A DNA stretch of 21,023 bases from Endomicrobium sp. Lineage in GTDB: Bacteria > Elusimicrobiota > Endomicrobiia > Endomicrobiales > Endomicrobiaceae. Position 1 is the stretch's first letter. Each line of letters begins with the position of its first letter. The notes below the pieces were generated by a model, which ran no database searches, was not told where the DNA came from, and saw nothing but the letters and a program-made list of their open reading frames with translations. Of the stretch, positions 7,901-15,663 are shown one piece after another. Where the stretch lies: positions 1 through 21,023 of the forward strand of contig JAISLV010000016.1 of the NCBI GenBank assembly GCA_031277075.1, written 5' to 3'. The position numbers were made by a program, and so were the translations under genes.

Positions 7901-8145
7901 AAGTCATTAACTTAAGGGGGTCTCGCAAAAACCAGATAATTCCCCATTTTAAAAAAGACGCGCCGCTGAAAGCGGCGGAGGTTTTGCCTTTGCCTTGTAA
8001 ATATAGCGCGGCAAAAAAGCAGTAAGCTGACAGGATAAATGATACGCTGCAGTTCTTTAAAAAAAGAGCGAGGTAAAACAATGAAAAAAACATTGCTGTT
8101 GTCGTTAAAAGTTTTTTTATTTATAAAAGCCTGTCCCTGAAATTA
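7901..8145. other. Intergenic region between bioB operator and terminator
   Basis: No long gene is convincing here. It contains a GC-rich hairpin (CGCCGCT 7961-7967 with AGCGGCG 7971-7977, three-base loop) and a 19-codon signal-peptide-like frame with a good ribosome-binding site at 8081-8140. A minus-strand frame at 7878-8093 runs through the BirA operator and is not believed. Confidence 0.5.
8081..8140 (+). CDS. Possible 19-residue secreted-leader remnant or small peptide
   Basis: The frame reads MKKTLLLSLKVFLFIKACP and stops inside the terminator stem. GAGG lies seven bases before the ATG. A Lys-Lys start and hydrophobic core look like a signal peptide, and the Cys near the end resembles a lipobox position. 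It could be the 5' stub of a secreted-protein gene deleted up to its terminator, a tiny membrane peptide, or chance. No homology is recognised. Confidence 0.25.
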   Translation: MKKTLLLSLKVFLFIKACP

Positions 8146-8170
8146 TCAATCGGGGGCAGGCTTTTTTTTT
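8126..8170. terminator. Strong rho-independent terminator, probably bidirectional
   Basis: A 12-bp stem with one G-T pair (AAAGCCTGTCCC 8126-8137 with GGGGCAGGCTTT 8153-8164) is followed on the + strand by a further run of six T. On the minus strand the same hairpin is followed by a T-rich stretch and lies 46 bases past the stop of the coiled-coil gene, so it should also end the EFR1-SemiSWEET-coiled-coil transcript. The strong + side T-tract implies a + strand transcript arriving from 7900-8120. Confidence 0.8.
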
Positions 8171-8215
8171 AAATGGAATTTATCAGATTTTAGATATGTC
8201 GATATGTCTGGCAAA

Positions 8216-8944
8216 TTATCTTTCTTCAATGCTTTTAAGCAAAAGTTCCGCTTGTCTGTTTGTTTCTTCTTGTTTTGCCGCCGCTTCTCTTGAAATGCCG
8301 TCGGCTTTTTTATATTCGGCTTCTCTTTCAAGTTTTGCTTCTCTTAGCATAGTGTTTACTTCGGTTATCTCGTTGTTGTATTGGAGTTTTGCTTTATCTC
8401 TTATCGTTTTTGCCTGCGCGTCAAGATTTTTTGCCTGCGCGTCTAAATTCGCTTTTTCAGCTTTTGCTCTTTCTTTAATAGTTTTGGTTCTTTCAATCAC
8501 CGTGTTTTCTTTTACTTTTGCGGCGTTCTTTATTTCTTTTGCCTGCGCGTCGGCTTTTTTCTTATCGGCTTTTGCCTGTTCTTTCATATTTTTAACTTCG
8601 TTTTTTATGGAATCTGCGCGCTTTTTAGCTTCTTTAGCCGCCGCTTTGTCGGCTTTTGCGGCTTCTTTAGCCGCCTGAATATCTTCTTCTGATTTTTTTG
8701 CTTCTTGCTGCTTTTCTATTTTTTCCGCTTCAATTTGAGCCGCTATTATATCCGCTTCGCTTTGCGCGGCAGGCAACGGGGCTTCCTCAACTTTTGCAGG
8801 TTCCGCAGCCGGCGCAGCCGCAACTTGAGAGTCTTGAGCGTCTAAATCGAAAGAATTTTCTTCGGCGTTGACAGAAGTAAAAATAGTAAAAACAAAAGCG
8901 ACCGCCATAACCGCCGTAAAACTTGCGTTTGTGAATTTACTCAT
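8216..8944 (-). CDS. Secreted Ala/Lys/Glu-rich coiled-coil protein
   Basis: A 242-residue exported protein of unknown function. The signal peptide covers residues 1-27 (cleavage after VNA). An acidic, Pro/Ala-rich linker follows to about residue 60, and nearly all of the rest is predicted long coiled coil rich in A, K, E and Q. Heptad-like repeats are visible (LDAQAKN then LDAQAKT). It resembles periplasmic spacer or TolA-like helical proteins in composition only. ATG 8944 is chosen because GGAGA lies eight bases upstream and the signal peptide starts there; the same frame is open for 47 further upstream codons that belong to the neighbouring gene's region. Its ATG overlaps the stop of the SemiSWEET gene (ATGA), so translation is likely coupled. 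Confidence 0.7.
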   Translation of the reverse strand: MSKFTNASFTAVMAVAFVFTIFTSVNAEENSFDLDAQDSQVAAAPAAEPAKVEEAPLPAAQSEADIIAAQIEAEKIEKQQEAKKSEEDIQAAKEAAKADKAAAKEAKKRADSIKNEVKNMKEQAKADKKKADAQAKEIKNAAKVKENTVIERTKTIKERAKAEKANLDAQAKNLDAQAKTIRDKAKLQYNNEITEVNTMLREAKLEREAEYKKADGISREAAAKQEETNRQAELLLKSIEER

Positions 8945-9216
8945 ACAGGTTTCTCCTTTTTTGCGTCGTATTTTATTTTCAACGCTATTTGAAATGCCGC
9001 AAGAATAAAAATTATTACATTGCTTACGTAAATCGGCGGCTTTGCCGACATTATACCATAAATTACCCAAGATATTGTGCCGCAAGCAAAGATTACAAAC
9101 ATAGGCATTGAAACGTCTTTTGCCGATTTTGTTTTATACGTTTTATAAACTTGCGGAACAAACGCGCAAGTGGTAAGCGCGCCCGCTATAAATCCGAGTA
9201 TTTCAACAGAAGACAT
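8941..9216 (-). CDS. SemiSWEET family sugar transporter (PQ-loop)
   Basis: A 91-residue, three-helix inner-membrane protein of the MtN3/SWEET superfamily. Bacterial members dimerise to form a six-helix channel that moves sugars by alternating access. The PQ motif is at P21-Q22 within FVPQVYKTYKTKSAKDVS, which matches the first-helix hinge and the following loop of SemiSWEETs. The three hydrophobic segments lie at about 5-24, 38-56 and 63-82. AGGAG precedes the ATG by about nine bases. Its start overlaps the end of the EFR1-type gene by 14 bases and its stop overlaps the coiled-coil gene's start by four, so all three belong to one transcript. Confidence 0.88.
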   Translation of the reverse strand: MSSVEILGFIAGALTTCAFVPQVYKTYKTKSAKDVSMPMFVIFACGTISWVIYGIMSAKPPIYVSNVIIFILAAFQIALKIKYDAKKEKPV

Positions 9217-9994
9217 TTTTTGCGTTCTCCTTGTCTAAAGCGCGGTATCTTTTAGCGCTTAAAACGGCAAAAGAATTTATGGCTTTTTGGAAACAATAAG
9301 ACGAACATCTTAAACATACTTGGCATTTGTCTTTAAATACGGGATAATCTTGTAAAGCGATGTTTCCCGTAGGGCATATTTTAACGCAAAAACCGCATTT
9401 TACGCATAAATCTTTTTTTATTCTAAGATTTATCATCTTTTGCGATAAAGACGTTTCCCACAGCCCCGTGATAAAGCAGGATATTTTAAAACAAATTTTT
9501 GAAATAACGCCGGTTTTTTCCGTTTCGGCTTTGCCGTCTAAAATATCTTCCGCAAAACATTCTATTTTAGGCAAAGCCAAAGAAATTCTTATTTTATTTT
9601 TTTCTTCGTCTTGTATTGCTATAAAGTTGTTTGGCATTCTAAAGGCTTTTGAGCCTATTAGGCAATATCCTTTCTCTTTTAAAATTCTTGCGTATTCGGC
9701 TTGCGTTTTAAAAGAGCTGTCGCCCATAGTGCAGAAAACAAAGGCTTCGGTTCCGTTAGTTTTTGGCAAACTCTTTATAAACTTTCTTACTAAAGGGTAA
9801 GTATTCCAGCAAGCTACTGTGAAACCTATGCCAATAGTTTTTGTCAAATCAACTTTTAAAGGGTCGGATTTTTCTATTGGGAAAAGGTTTGTTTGGCATC
9901 CGCCGCTTTGAAGTTTTTGAGCAATTTTTTCGGCGGCTAGATAAGTGTTTCCTGTGCCTGAAAAAAAGTAAATATCCACAGCTTTATTTTTCAT
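9203..9994 (-). CDS. EFR1-type flavodoxin-ferredoxin fusion protein
   Basis: A 263-residue cytoplasmic electron-transfer protein. The N-terminal flavodoxin-like domain has the FMN phosphate loop FSGTGNT at residues 11-17. The C-terminal part carries two [4Fe-4S] ferredoxin motifs, CVKCGFCVKICP and CQVCLRCSSYC, the first followed by the usual Pro. This order is that of the EFR1 family, whose physiological partner is generally unknown. ATG 9994 is preferred over an in-frame TTG at 10009, since GGGG lies about nine bases upstream of the ATG. It is the first gene of a three-gene overlapping unit; a redox protein next to a sugar channel has no obvious explanation. Confidence 0.85.
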   Translation of the reverse strand: MKNKAVDIYFFSGTGNTYLAAEKIAQKLQSGGCQTNLFPIEKSDPLKVDLTKTIGIGFTVACWNTYPLVRKFIKSLPKTNGTEAFVFCTMGDSSFKTQAEYARILKEKGYCLIGSKAFRMPNNFIAIQDEEKNKIRISLALPKIECFAEDILDGKAETEKTGVISKICFKISCFITGLWETSLSQKMINLRIKKDLCVKCGFCVKICPTGNIALQDYPVFKDKCQVCLRCSSYCFQKAINSFAVLSAKRYRALDKENAKNVFC

Positions 9995-10009
9995 TTTTAT
10001 TTTCCCCAA

Positions 10010-10526
10010 CTGCCCAGCCGCTTACCCGCATTCGCTGCCGCCTTCTATATCGTCGCCCTAAACTTGTTTCAGGGTCTGCTGTTGCAGTTGCTTTTTCCCA
10101 TATAAATAAAGAGGAATTAAAACGGCAACAGCAAAGACAGATTCTGAAATAAATTCAGAATGACGGCAAAGGCAACAATTACTTTTGCCGCCTTATATGC
10201 CGTCACCCTGAACTTGTTTCAGGGTCTGCTGTTACAGTTGCTTTTTCCCATATAAATAAAGAGGAATTAAAACGGCAACAGCAACAACAGATTCTGAAAT
10301 AAATTCAGAATGACGGCAAAGGCAACAACTACTTTTGCCGCCTCTATGTCGTCACCCTAAACTTGTTTCAGAGTCTGCTGCTACAGTTGCTTTTTCCCAT
10401 ATAAATAAAGAGGAATTAAAACGGCAACAGCAAAGACAGATTCTGAAATAAATTCAGAATGACGGCAAAGGCGTCTCTTTAGCTGCATTCTTTGCCGCCG
10501 TTTGCAGTTTCCACGCATCCATGCGT
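10010..10526. other. 517-base intergenic region dominated by a tandem palindromic repeat
   Basis: No coding frame is convincing. Bases 10049-10466 are three tandem copies of a palindromic element (see the repeat entry). The flanks (10010-10048 and 10467-10526) are short-word sequence rich in GCCGCC, CCCGC and CGCATCC. They include a small imperfect palindrome around 10520-10535 (ATGCGTctATGCAT) similar to one near 5949. Confidence 0.7.
10049..10466. repeat. Three tandem copies of a ~150-bp unit containing a ~118-bp palindromic element
   Basis: Copies begin at about 10051, 10201 and 10350 (periods 150 and 149) and are nearly identical except for scattered changes. Within each, a roughly 118-bp element has matching inverted ends (GCCGTCA at the left, TGACGGC at the right). 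Just inside each end is a small palindrome: CCCTGAA / TTCAGGG with a 5-base loop on the left and ATTCTGAA / TTCAGAAT with a 5-base loop on the right. The left palindrome is perfect in copy 2 and mismatched in copies 1 and 3. The two halves are also related to each other as a large imperfect inverted repeat. The centre is A-rich. Similar short palindromes are known as dispersed non-coding repeats in many bacteria. No transposase is nearby. Confidence 0.9.
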
Positions 10527-12317
10527 CTATGCATCTATACGTCCTTTAGCTTTCCGTTCTTTCCTCTGTTTTTCTAAATAGACTGTTAAAATTGCAATGT
10601 CCGACGGTTTTATAGCGTGAATTCTTGACGCTTGCCCTACCGTTTGCGGACGCACTTCGTTTAATCTTGCCTTAGTTTCTGCCGAAAGCGAAACGAGTTT
10701 GTTATAGTCAAAATCGTCTGGTATTTTTCTGTCTTCGTTTTTCTTTACTTTATTTGCAATTTTTTCCTGTATTCCTATATAGCCCTCGTATTTTTTGTGA
10801 ATATAAACTTCTTCTTTGGCTTTTTCTAAAGACCATGGCGTTAACTCGTCGTCTGAGGGAAGAGTTTCGGCATTTCCCTCGTAAATATCTCTGACGGCGT
10901 TTCTGTAAAGTTCAAATTTTTTATACGCCGCGTCTGAAATAAGCCCTAGCGAGCGTCCTATGTCCATAAGCCTTAAATCGCAATTGTCGTTTCTTATTGA
11001 AAGCCTATATTCTGCGCGCGAAGTGAACATTCTGTAAGGCTCGTCCATACCTTTTGTTGTAATATCGTCAATGAGAATGCCTATATAAGATTCGTTTCTG
11101 CCAAGTATCAGCGGGGATTTGCCCAAAACGCATAAAGCCGCGTTGACGCCCGCCACAAAACCTTGACTTGCGGCTTCTTCATAGCCCGTAGTTCCGTTGA
11201 TTTGACCGCCTAAAAATAAGTTCGGAACATTTTTTGCGGCAAGCGCTTTTGTTATTTGCAGAGGGCTTGAATAATCGTATTCTATCGCATATGCGTATCT
11301 TATAACTTTTGCGTTTTCTAAGCCCGCTATGGAATTTATCATTTGCTGCTGCAAGCCGAACGGCAAACCCGTATATAAGCCGTTTAAATAAACTTCGTTT
11401 GTGTTGTAGCCTTCAGGCTCTACAAAAATGTGATGGCTTGTTTTTTCGGGGTAGCGTTCAATTTTTTCTTCTATTGCCGGGCAGTATCTTGGGCTTTTGC
11501 TTTCGCCGCCGCTTATTGGAATTGAAGACAAATCTAAATGGTCGCCGACGATTTTGTGAGTTTGCGGGTTTGTATAAGTAAGCCAGCAGGAAAGCTGCTT
11601 TAAATTTTTTCTCCATTTTTCAACTTCTGTAAAATGAGAAAAAGGTCTTGGATTTTCGTCGCCGGGCTGTTCGGTCATTTTTAAATAATCTATTGTCAGC
11701 GTATTAATTCTCGGCGTCGTCGTAGTTTTAAATCTGCCTAAAGTTAAGCCGCAGTCTTCAATTAATGATTTTGAAAGATGAGCGGCGTGGCGTTCGTTAA
11801 ATCTGCCGCCTTCAAAATAATCTTTCCCTAAATATATTCTGCCTTTTAAAAAAGTTCCCGTTGTAACTACGGCTGCGTCGGTTTCAACAATTTCGCCTGT
11901 GAGAATTTGAACGGCGCAGACTTTTTGATTTTTAACTATAAGCCTTGTCGCTTCAGACTGTAAAATATCTAAATTTTTGCAGTCTTGCAGAGATTTTGAC
12001 ATTAAAACGCTGTATAATTCTTTGTCGCACTGCGCTCTGGGAGACCACACCGCAGGTCCTCTTGAACTGTTTAAAATTTTAAATTGAAGTCCCGCATGGT
12101 CGGTAATCCAAGCCATTTCCCCGCCCATCGCGTCTATTTCGCGCACCATCTGCCCTTTTGCAATGCCGCCTATTGCGGGATTGCAGGGCATTCTTGCAAT
12201 TGAATCTACGTTTAAAGTTATAACTAAAGTTTTAAGACCCATTCTTGCGCAAGCAAGAGCCGCTTCGCAGCCCGCGTGTCCTGCGCCTATCACTATTACA
12301 TTGTATTTTTTTTCCAT
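10527..12317 (-). CDS. mnmG: tRNA uridine-34 modification enzyme MnmG (GidA)
   Basis: A FAD-dependent cytoplasmic enzyme that, with the GTPase MnmE, builds the 5-carboxymethylaminomethyl group on wobble uridine 34 of several tRNAs. At 596 residues it is slightly short for the family (about 600-630) but complete. The FAD Rossmann motif GAGHAGCE is at residues 11-18, CNPAIGGIAKG at 45-55, and the family signature SPRYCPAIEEK is in the middle. The C-terminal helical domain used for MnmE and tRNA contact is present (RPQTVGQASRI, then the final Lys/Arg-rich helix). Only a weak GGGG precedes the ATG. A good promoter is visible at 12343-12371. mnmE is not in the window. Confidence 0.97.
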   Translation of the reverse strand: MEKKYNVIVIGAGHAGCEAALACARMGLKTLVITLNVDSIARMPCNPAIGGIAKGQMVREIDAMGGEMAWITDHAGLQFKILNSSRGPAVWSPRAQCDKELYSVLMSKSLQDCKNLDILQSEATRLIVKNQKVCAVQILTGEIVETDAAVVTTGTFLKGRIYLGKDYFEGGRFNERHAAHLSKSLIEDCGLTLGRFKTTTTPRINTLTIDYLKMTEQPGDENPRPFSHFTEVEKWRKNLKQLSCWLTYTNPQTHKIVGDHLDLSSIPISGGESKSPRYCPAIEEKIERYPEKTSHHIFVEPEGYNTNEVYLNGLYTGLPFGLQQQMINSIAGLENAKVIRYAYAIEYDYSSPLQITKALAAKNVPNLFLGGQINGTTGYEEAASQGFVAGVNAALCVLGKSPLILGRNESYIGILIDDITTKGMDEPYRMFTSRAEYRLSIRNDNCDLRLMDIGRSLGLISDAAYKKFELYRNAVRDIYEGNAETLPSDDELTPWSLEKAKEEVYIHKKYEGYIGIQEKIANKVKKNEDRKIPDDFDYNKLVSLSAETKARLNEVRPQTVGQASRIHAIKPSDIAILTVYLEKQRKERKAKGRIDA

Positions 12318-12342
12318 AAAATTTGCCCCAAAGTTTTTACAA

Positions 12343-12371
12343 ATTCTACACTTTTAAGCGCAAAAAATCAA
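12343..12371 (-). promoter_or_regulatory. Sigma70-type promoter for mnmG
   Basis: Read on the minus strand: -35 TTGATT (12371-12366), a 17-base spacer, and -10 TAGAAT (12348-12343, five of six matches). The -10 lies 25 bases before the mnmG ATG, giving a short leader. Confidence 0.6.
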
Positions 12372-12514
12372 TTTTCACTTGAAAAATAAATCATTTTCCC
12401 CGTTTGAGTTATCCTCCTCTATTGCCGAAATTTCCCGTTTATTTTCATCCCCGCTTACCCGCCATTGTGCCTATATTCGCTTTTGCCGTTTTCCCTAATT
12501 TGGTTTGTATATTT

Positions 12515-12543
12515 ACGACAAAGTTTAATTAAAATTGTATAAT
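12515..12543 (+). promoter_or_regulatory. Sigma70-type promoter for ychF
   Basis: A perfect -10 TATAAT (12538-12543) is preceded by a 17-base spacer and a -35 ACGACA (12515-12520, four of six matches). It lies 47 bases before the ychF ATG and diverges from the mnmG promoter. Confidence 0.6.
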
Positions 12544-12590
12544 ACTTAAGATTATTATGATAACGAAGACGAATTAAGAGGAATTACGCT

Positions 12591-13682
12591 ATGAAACTCG
12601 GCATTGTAGGGCTTCCTAATGTTGGAAAATCAACTTTGTTTAACGCTATAACTAAAGCCGGCGCGGAAGTTGCAAATTATCCTTTCTGCACTATAGAGCC
12701 TAATGTCGGCGTCGTCGCCGTCCCCGACGCAAGACTTGATTTTCTAGAGAAGCTGTATAGCTCAAAGAAAAAAGTTCCCGCCGCAGTTGAGTTTGTAGAC
12801 ATTGCGGGACTTGTAAAAGGCGCGTCGCAAGGGGAAGGGCTTGGCAACCAATTTTTAGCGCATATCAGGGAAACTGCGGCGATAGTTCACACTGTGCGCT
12901 GTTTTGAAAGCAAAGACGTCGCGCACATTTTAGGCGGCGTAGACCCGTTAAGAGATATTGAAATTATTGAAACCGAACTTATATTAGCCGATATGGAATC
13001 CGTCGGCAAAAAACTTGAACGCCTTGAAAAAAACGTCCGTCTGCAAGATAAAAAAACTGCGGCGGAAAGAGAGCTTGCCCTAAAGGTAAAAAATCATTTA
13101 GACGCGGGCAAACCCGCAAGGACGCTTGAACTTAACGACGATGAAAAGTCTGCGGTTAAAGATTTATTTTTAATTACGGCAAAACCCGTTCTTTACGCCT
13201 GCAACGTTTCCGAAGACGATTTGCCGTCTATGCGCAACCGATACGTTGATATTGTCGACGCTGCGGCAAAAAAAGAGGGCGCGGCGGCAGTTTCAATATG
13301 TGCAAAAATTGAAGCCGAGCTTGCCGAACTTGCCGAAAACGACCGCGAAACTTTTTTGAAAGATTTAGGTTTAGAAGAACCGGGTCTTAACCGCCTTATA
13401 AAAGCGGGTTATGACTTGCTTGGACTTGCCACTTTTTTAACTGCCGGGCAAGACGAGACGCGCGCATGGACTATCAAAAAAGGATTTCTCGCTCCTCAAG
13501 CCGCAGGCGTAATTCACACGGATTTTGAAAGAGGTTTTATACGGGCTGAAGTAATGCGCTTTGAAGATTTGAAAAAACTTGGCGGCGAAAAAGCCGTAAG
13601 GGACGCGGGACTTTTAAAAAGCGAAGGGAAAGATTACGTCGTAAAAGACGGCGATATAATAGAGTTTAAGTTTAACGTTTAA
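12591..13682 (+). CDS. ychF: Ribosome-binding ATPase/GTPase YchF (EngD, Obg family)
   Basis: A highly conserved Obg-family P-loop NTPase that binds ribosomes, prefers ATP, and is linked to translation and oxidative-stress response. At 363 residues it is the family's standard length. The P-loop GLPNVGKST is at residues 7-15, NYPFCTIEPN follows in the switch I region, and DIAGLVKGAS with QGEGLGNQFL marks switch II. The G4 position is an N in ACNVSEDD rather than NKxD, as in other YchF proteins. The C-terminal TGS domain is recognisable (LATFLTAGQDETRAW, AAGVIHTDFERGFIRAEV, YVVKDGDIIEFKFNV). AGAGGA is about nine bases before the ATG. It opens a four-gene + strand run. Confidence 0.97.
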   Translation: MKLGIVGLPNVGKSTLFNAITKAGAEVANYPFCTIEPNVGVVAVPDARLDFLEKLYSSKKKVPAAVEFVDIAGLVKGASQGEGLGNQFLAHIRETAAIVHTVRCFESKDVAHILGGVDPLRDIEIIETELILADMESVGKKLERLEKNVRLQDKKTAAERELALKVKNHLDAGKPARTLELNDDEKSAVKDLFLITAKPVLYACNVSEDDLPSMRNRYVDIVDAAAKKEGAAAVSICAKIEAELAELAENDRETFLKDLGLEEPGLNRLIKAGYDLLGLATFLTAGQDETRAWTIKKGFLAPQAAGVIHTDFERGFIRAEVMRFEDLKKLGGEKAVRDAGLLKSEGKDYVVKDGDIIEFKFNV

Positions 13683-13691
13683 AATTAAAAC

Positions 13692-13716
13692 AGCCTGCGC
13701 CGCCGTTTCGGCGTGC
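13692..13716 (+). other. GC-rich hairpin between ychF and the acetyltransferase gene
   Basis: Within the 63-base gap, CGCCG-TTT-CGGCG forms a tight stem-loop, with an alternative extended 7-bp pairing. No T-tract follows, so it is more likely a processing or attenuation element than a terminator. Confidence 0.35.
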
Positions 13717-13745
13717 GCGGCAATTTAAGACAGCGCGGATAAATT

Positions 13746-14243
13746 ATGCGTATACAAATAGTCAATACGGGCGAACTTATAAATATAGTTTCAAAAATCG
13801 CGGGCGAAGTTTGGCGCGAACACTATAGCGGCATAGTTCCCGCGCCGCAGATAGATTATATGCTTAAAAAATTTCAGTCGGCGTCCGCCGTAGCAAAACA
13901 AATCGGCGAAGAAAACTATAAATATTATCTTATGCAAGACGGCGAAAAAAATTTCTGCGGATATTTTGCAGTCGTCGTTAGAGACGATAAACTTTTTTTG
14001 AGCAAAATATACGTTAAAAAAGAAAGCCGCCAAAAAGGTTTTGCAAAGAAAGCGGTGGCATTTTTAGCCGGCGAGGCGAAAAAATTAAACTTGTCGGCGA
14101 TAGAACTTACCGTCAGCCGCGAAAATAAGCAGTCTATTGAAGCGTATAAAAAAATGAATTTTGAGACGGACGGGGAAATAAACCTAGACATCGGCGGCGG
14201 ATTTTTTATGAACGATTACAAAATGTCTTTAAAAGTAAAATAA
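13746..14243 (+). CDS. GNAT family N-acetyltransferase
   Basis: A 165-residue GCN5-related acetyltransferase that would use acetyl-CoA to acetylate an amine; the substrate cannot be told. The central strand LFLSKIYVKK leads into the acetyl-CoA pyrophosphate loop R-Q-K-G-F-A at residues 95-100, followed by the usual helix. The later ELTVSRENKQSIEAYKKMNF segment is the typical motif B region with the conserved N and Y-K-x-x-F. The ribosome-binding site is weak (GCGGA). It lies 63 bases after ychF and 19 bases before the terC-like gene, so it is probably co-transcribed with both. Confidence 0.88.
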   Translation: MRIQIVNTGELINIVSKIAGEVWREHYSGIVPAPQIDYMLKKFQSASAVAKQIGEENYKYYLMQDGEKNFCGYFAVVVRDDKLFLSKIYVKKESRQKGFAKKAVAFLAGEAKKLNLSAIELTVSRENKQSIEAYKKMNFETDGEINLDIGGGFFMNDYKMSLKVK

Positions 14244-14262
14244 TTTTACGGAGAAACCGAGT

Positions 14263-15168
14263 ATGTGGGCTATTTTTTGGGTCGTAGTAATTGCCGCGCT
14301 GTTTATTGATTTAGTGATTTTGCACAAATATCAGGGCGATATAAGCGTCAAAAAAGCTATAGCTATGGTTTGCGTTTGGGCTGGGCTTGCTTTGTCTTTC
14401 GGCGGGCTTATTTATTTTGTCTATGGAAGCCCGAAAGCGCTGGAATACGTTACGGCTTATATCGTTGAGTATTCTCTTTCAGTAGACAATATGTTTGTGT
14501 TTTTGATGATTTTTTCTTATTTTGCCATACCTAAAAAAAACCAGCCTAAAGTTTTAATTTACGGAATTATAGGAGCTGTGCTTTTAAGATTTCTGTTTGT
14601 TTTTATAGGCGTGCGTCTTATAAATTCTTTTTCGTGGATAATTTACGTTTTCGGCGCGGTTTTAATTTATACCGCAGTCAAAATGCTTGCAAAACAAGAC
14701 GCCGAAATAAATCCCGAAAAAAACGTCGCCTATAAAATATTAAAAAAGGTTTTTCCTTTTAAAACAGATTCAAATATCGGCAATTTTTTTATAAAAGAAT
14801 CGCATACTCTCTACGCCACGCCTATGCTTGCCGCCGTAGCCGTAGTGGAGGTGAGCGACATAATTTTTGCGGTGGATTCAATTCCTGCGGTTCTTTCAAT
14901 ATCGCAAGACGCTTTTATAGTTTATACTTCAAATATTTTTGCGATAATAGGCTTGCGCTCTTTGTATTTTCTGCTTTCAAATTTGGCTGAGAAATTCAAA
15001 TATTTAAAATACGGCGTGGCTGTAATTTTATTTTTCGTAGGGCTAAAAATGATAGCGTCGCATTACGTTCCTATTCCCGTAGTTTTGTCTTTGGGCGTAA
15101 TCATTTTGATACTTGCCGTTTCAATCGCCGTTTCGCTTGTAAAAAATAAAAGCGCGGGAATAAAATAA
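14263..15168 (+). CDS. TerC family integral membrane protein (Alx-like)
   Basis: A 301-residue polytopic inner-membrane protein with about eight to nine helices. TerC/Alx proteins are linked to tellurite resistance, manganese export, and metal loading of exported proteins. Conserved acidic motifs in membrane segments are present: EYSLSVDNMFVF near residue 68 and EVSDIIFAVDSIPAV in the second half, then SNIFAIIGLRSLYF. The paired halves support the usual internal repeat. CGGAG lies about nine bases before the ATG. The stop codon overlaps the smpB start by one base (TAATG), which suggests translational coupling. No manganese riboswitch was seen upstream. Confidence 0.93.
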   Translation: MWAIFWVVVIAALFIDLVILHKYQGDISVKKAIAMVCVWAGLALSFGGLIYFVYGSPKALEYVTAYIVEYSLSVDNMFVFLMIFSYFAIPKKNQPKVLIYGIIGAVLLRFLFVFIGVRLINSFSWIIYVFGAVLIYTAVKMLAKQDAEINPEKNVAYKILKKVFPFKTDSNIGNFFIKESHTLYATPMLAAVAVVEVSDIIFAVDSIPAVLSISQDAFIVYTSNIFAIIGLRSLYFLLSNLAEKFKYLKYGVAVILFFVGLKMIASHYVPIPVVLSLGVIILILAVSIAVSLVKNKSAGIK

Positions 15169-15626
15169 TGCCTGCAAAAACTTTGGCGTCTAACAGAAAA
15201 GCCTTTCACGACTATGAAATCCTTGATAAAATAGAAGCGGGGATAGAACTGAAAGGCTATGAAGTAAAATCCGCAAGACATTCAAACATAAGCCTTGCGG
15301 ATAGTTTTGTGCGCTTTAACGGCGCGCAGGCTTTTGCGGACAATATCTATATTGCGCCTTACGAGCAAATGTCTTTGCATGTTCAAGATTACGACGCAAA
15401 AAGAAAAAGGAAACTTCTTCTTCACAAACAAGAGATTTTAAAACTCCGCGCAAAAGTTAAAGAAAAAGGTCTATCCGTAATTCCTCTTGAAGTTTATATT
15501 TCCCCTAAAGGCAAAATAAAAATTCTCATCGGTCTTGGCAAAGGCAAAAAATCTTACGATAAAAAAGAAACCCTCAAAAGAAAAGACATAAAACGCGAAA
15601 CCGCAAGAGAGCTTGCAGGAAAATAA
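15168..15626 (+). CDS. smpB: SsrA-binding protein SmpB
   Basis: The RNA-binding partner of tmRNA. It brings tmRNA into stalled ribosomes for trans-translation, rescuing the ribosome and tagging the unfinished protein. At 152 residues it is full length. Family signatures are NRKAFHDYEI, GIELKGYEVKSAR, SLADSFVRF, and the basic C-terminal tail GKKSYDKKETLKRKDIKRE that reaches into the mRNA channel. It starts on the overlapping ATG of the TerC stop and is the last gene of the ychF run. I looked for ssrA nearby and found no tmRNA 3'-end signature. Confidence 0.97.
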   Translation: MPAKTLASNRKAFHDYEILDKIEAGIELKGYEVKSARHSNISLADSFVRFNGAQAFADNIYIAPYEQMSLHVQDYDAKRKRKLLLHKQEILKLRAKVKEKGLSVIPLEVYISPKGKIKILIGLGKGKKSYDKKETLKRKDIKRETARELAGK

Positions 15627-15629
15627 AAC

Positions 15630-15653
15630 AAAAAACCCGCCGCGACGTTTTTT
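15630..15653 (+). terminator. Weak terminator-like hairpin after smpB
   Basis: AAAAAAC (15630-15636) can pair with GTTTTTT (15647-15653) around a 10-base GC-rich loop, four bases after the smpB stop. The A/T-only stem is weak, so this is a tentative call. Confidence 0.35.
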
Positions 15654-15663
15654 ATTACTCGTC

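Noticed and set aside
7878..8093. A 71-codon minus-strand frame, hydrophobic, upstream of bioB
   Set aside because: It runs through the BirA operator and a GC-rich hairpin, has no ribosome-binding site, and resembles no protein family.
8196..8678. A 160-codon + strand frame rich in Ser, Ala and Phe
   Set aside because: It is antisense to the coiled-coil gene; the composition is what the complement of Ala/Lys/Glu codons gives, and the opposite strand has a signal peptide and ribosome-binding site.
9841..10152. A 103-codon + strand frame across the EFR1 start and the repeat
   Set aside because: It is antisense to the flavodoxin domain and continues into the non-coding palindromic repeat; no start signal supports it.
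10049..10466. CRISPR array
   Set aside because: Units are ~150 bp with only three copies and no variable spacers; the structure is a tandem palindromic repeat, and no cas gene is present.
14200..14262. Manganese riboswitch (yybP-ykoY) before the TerC-family gene
   Set aside because: The gap to the preceding gene is only 19 bases, too short for the riboswitch.
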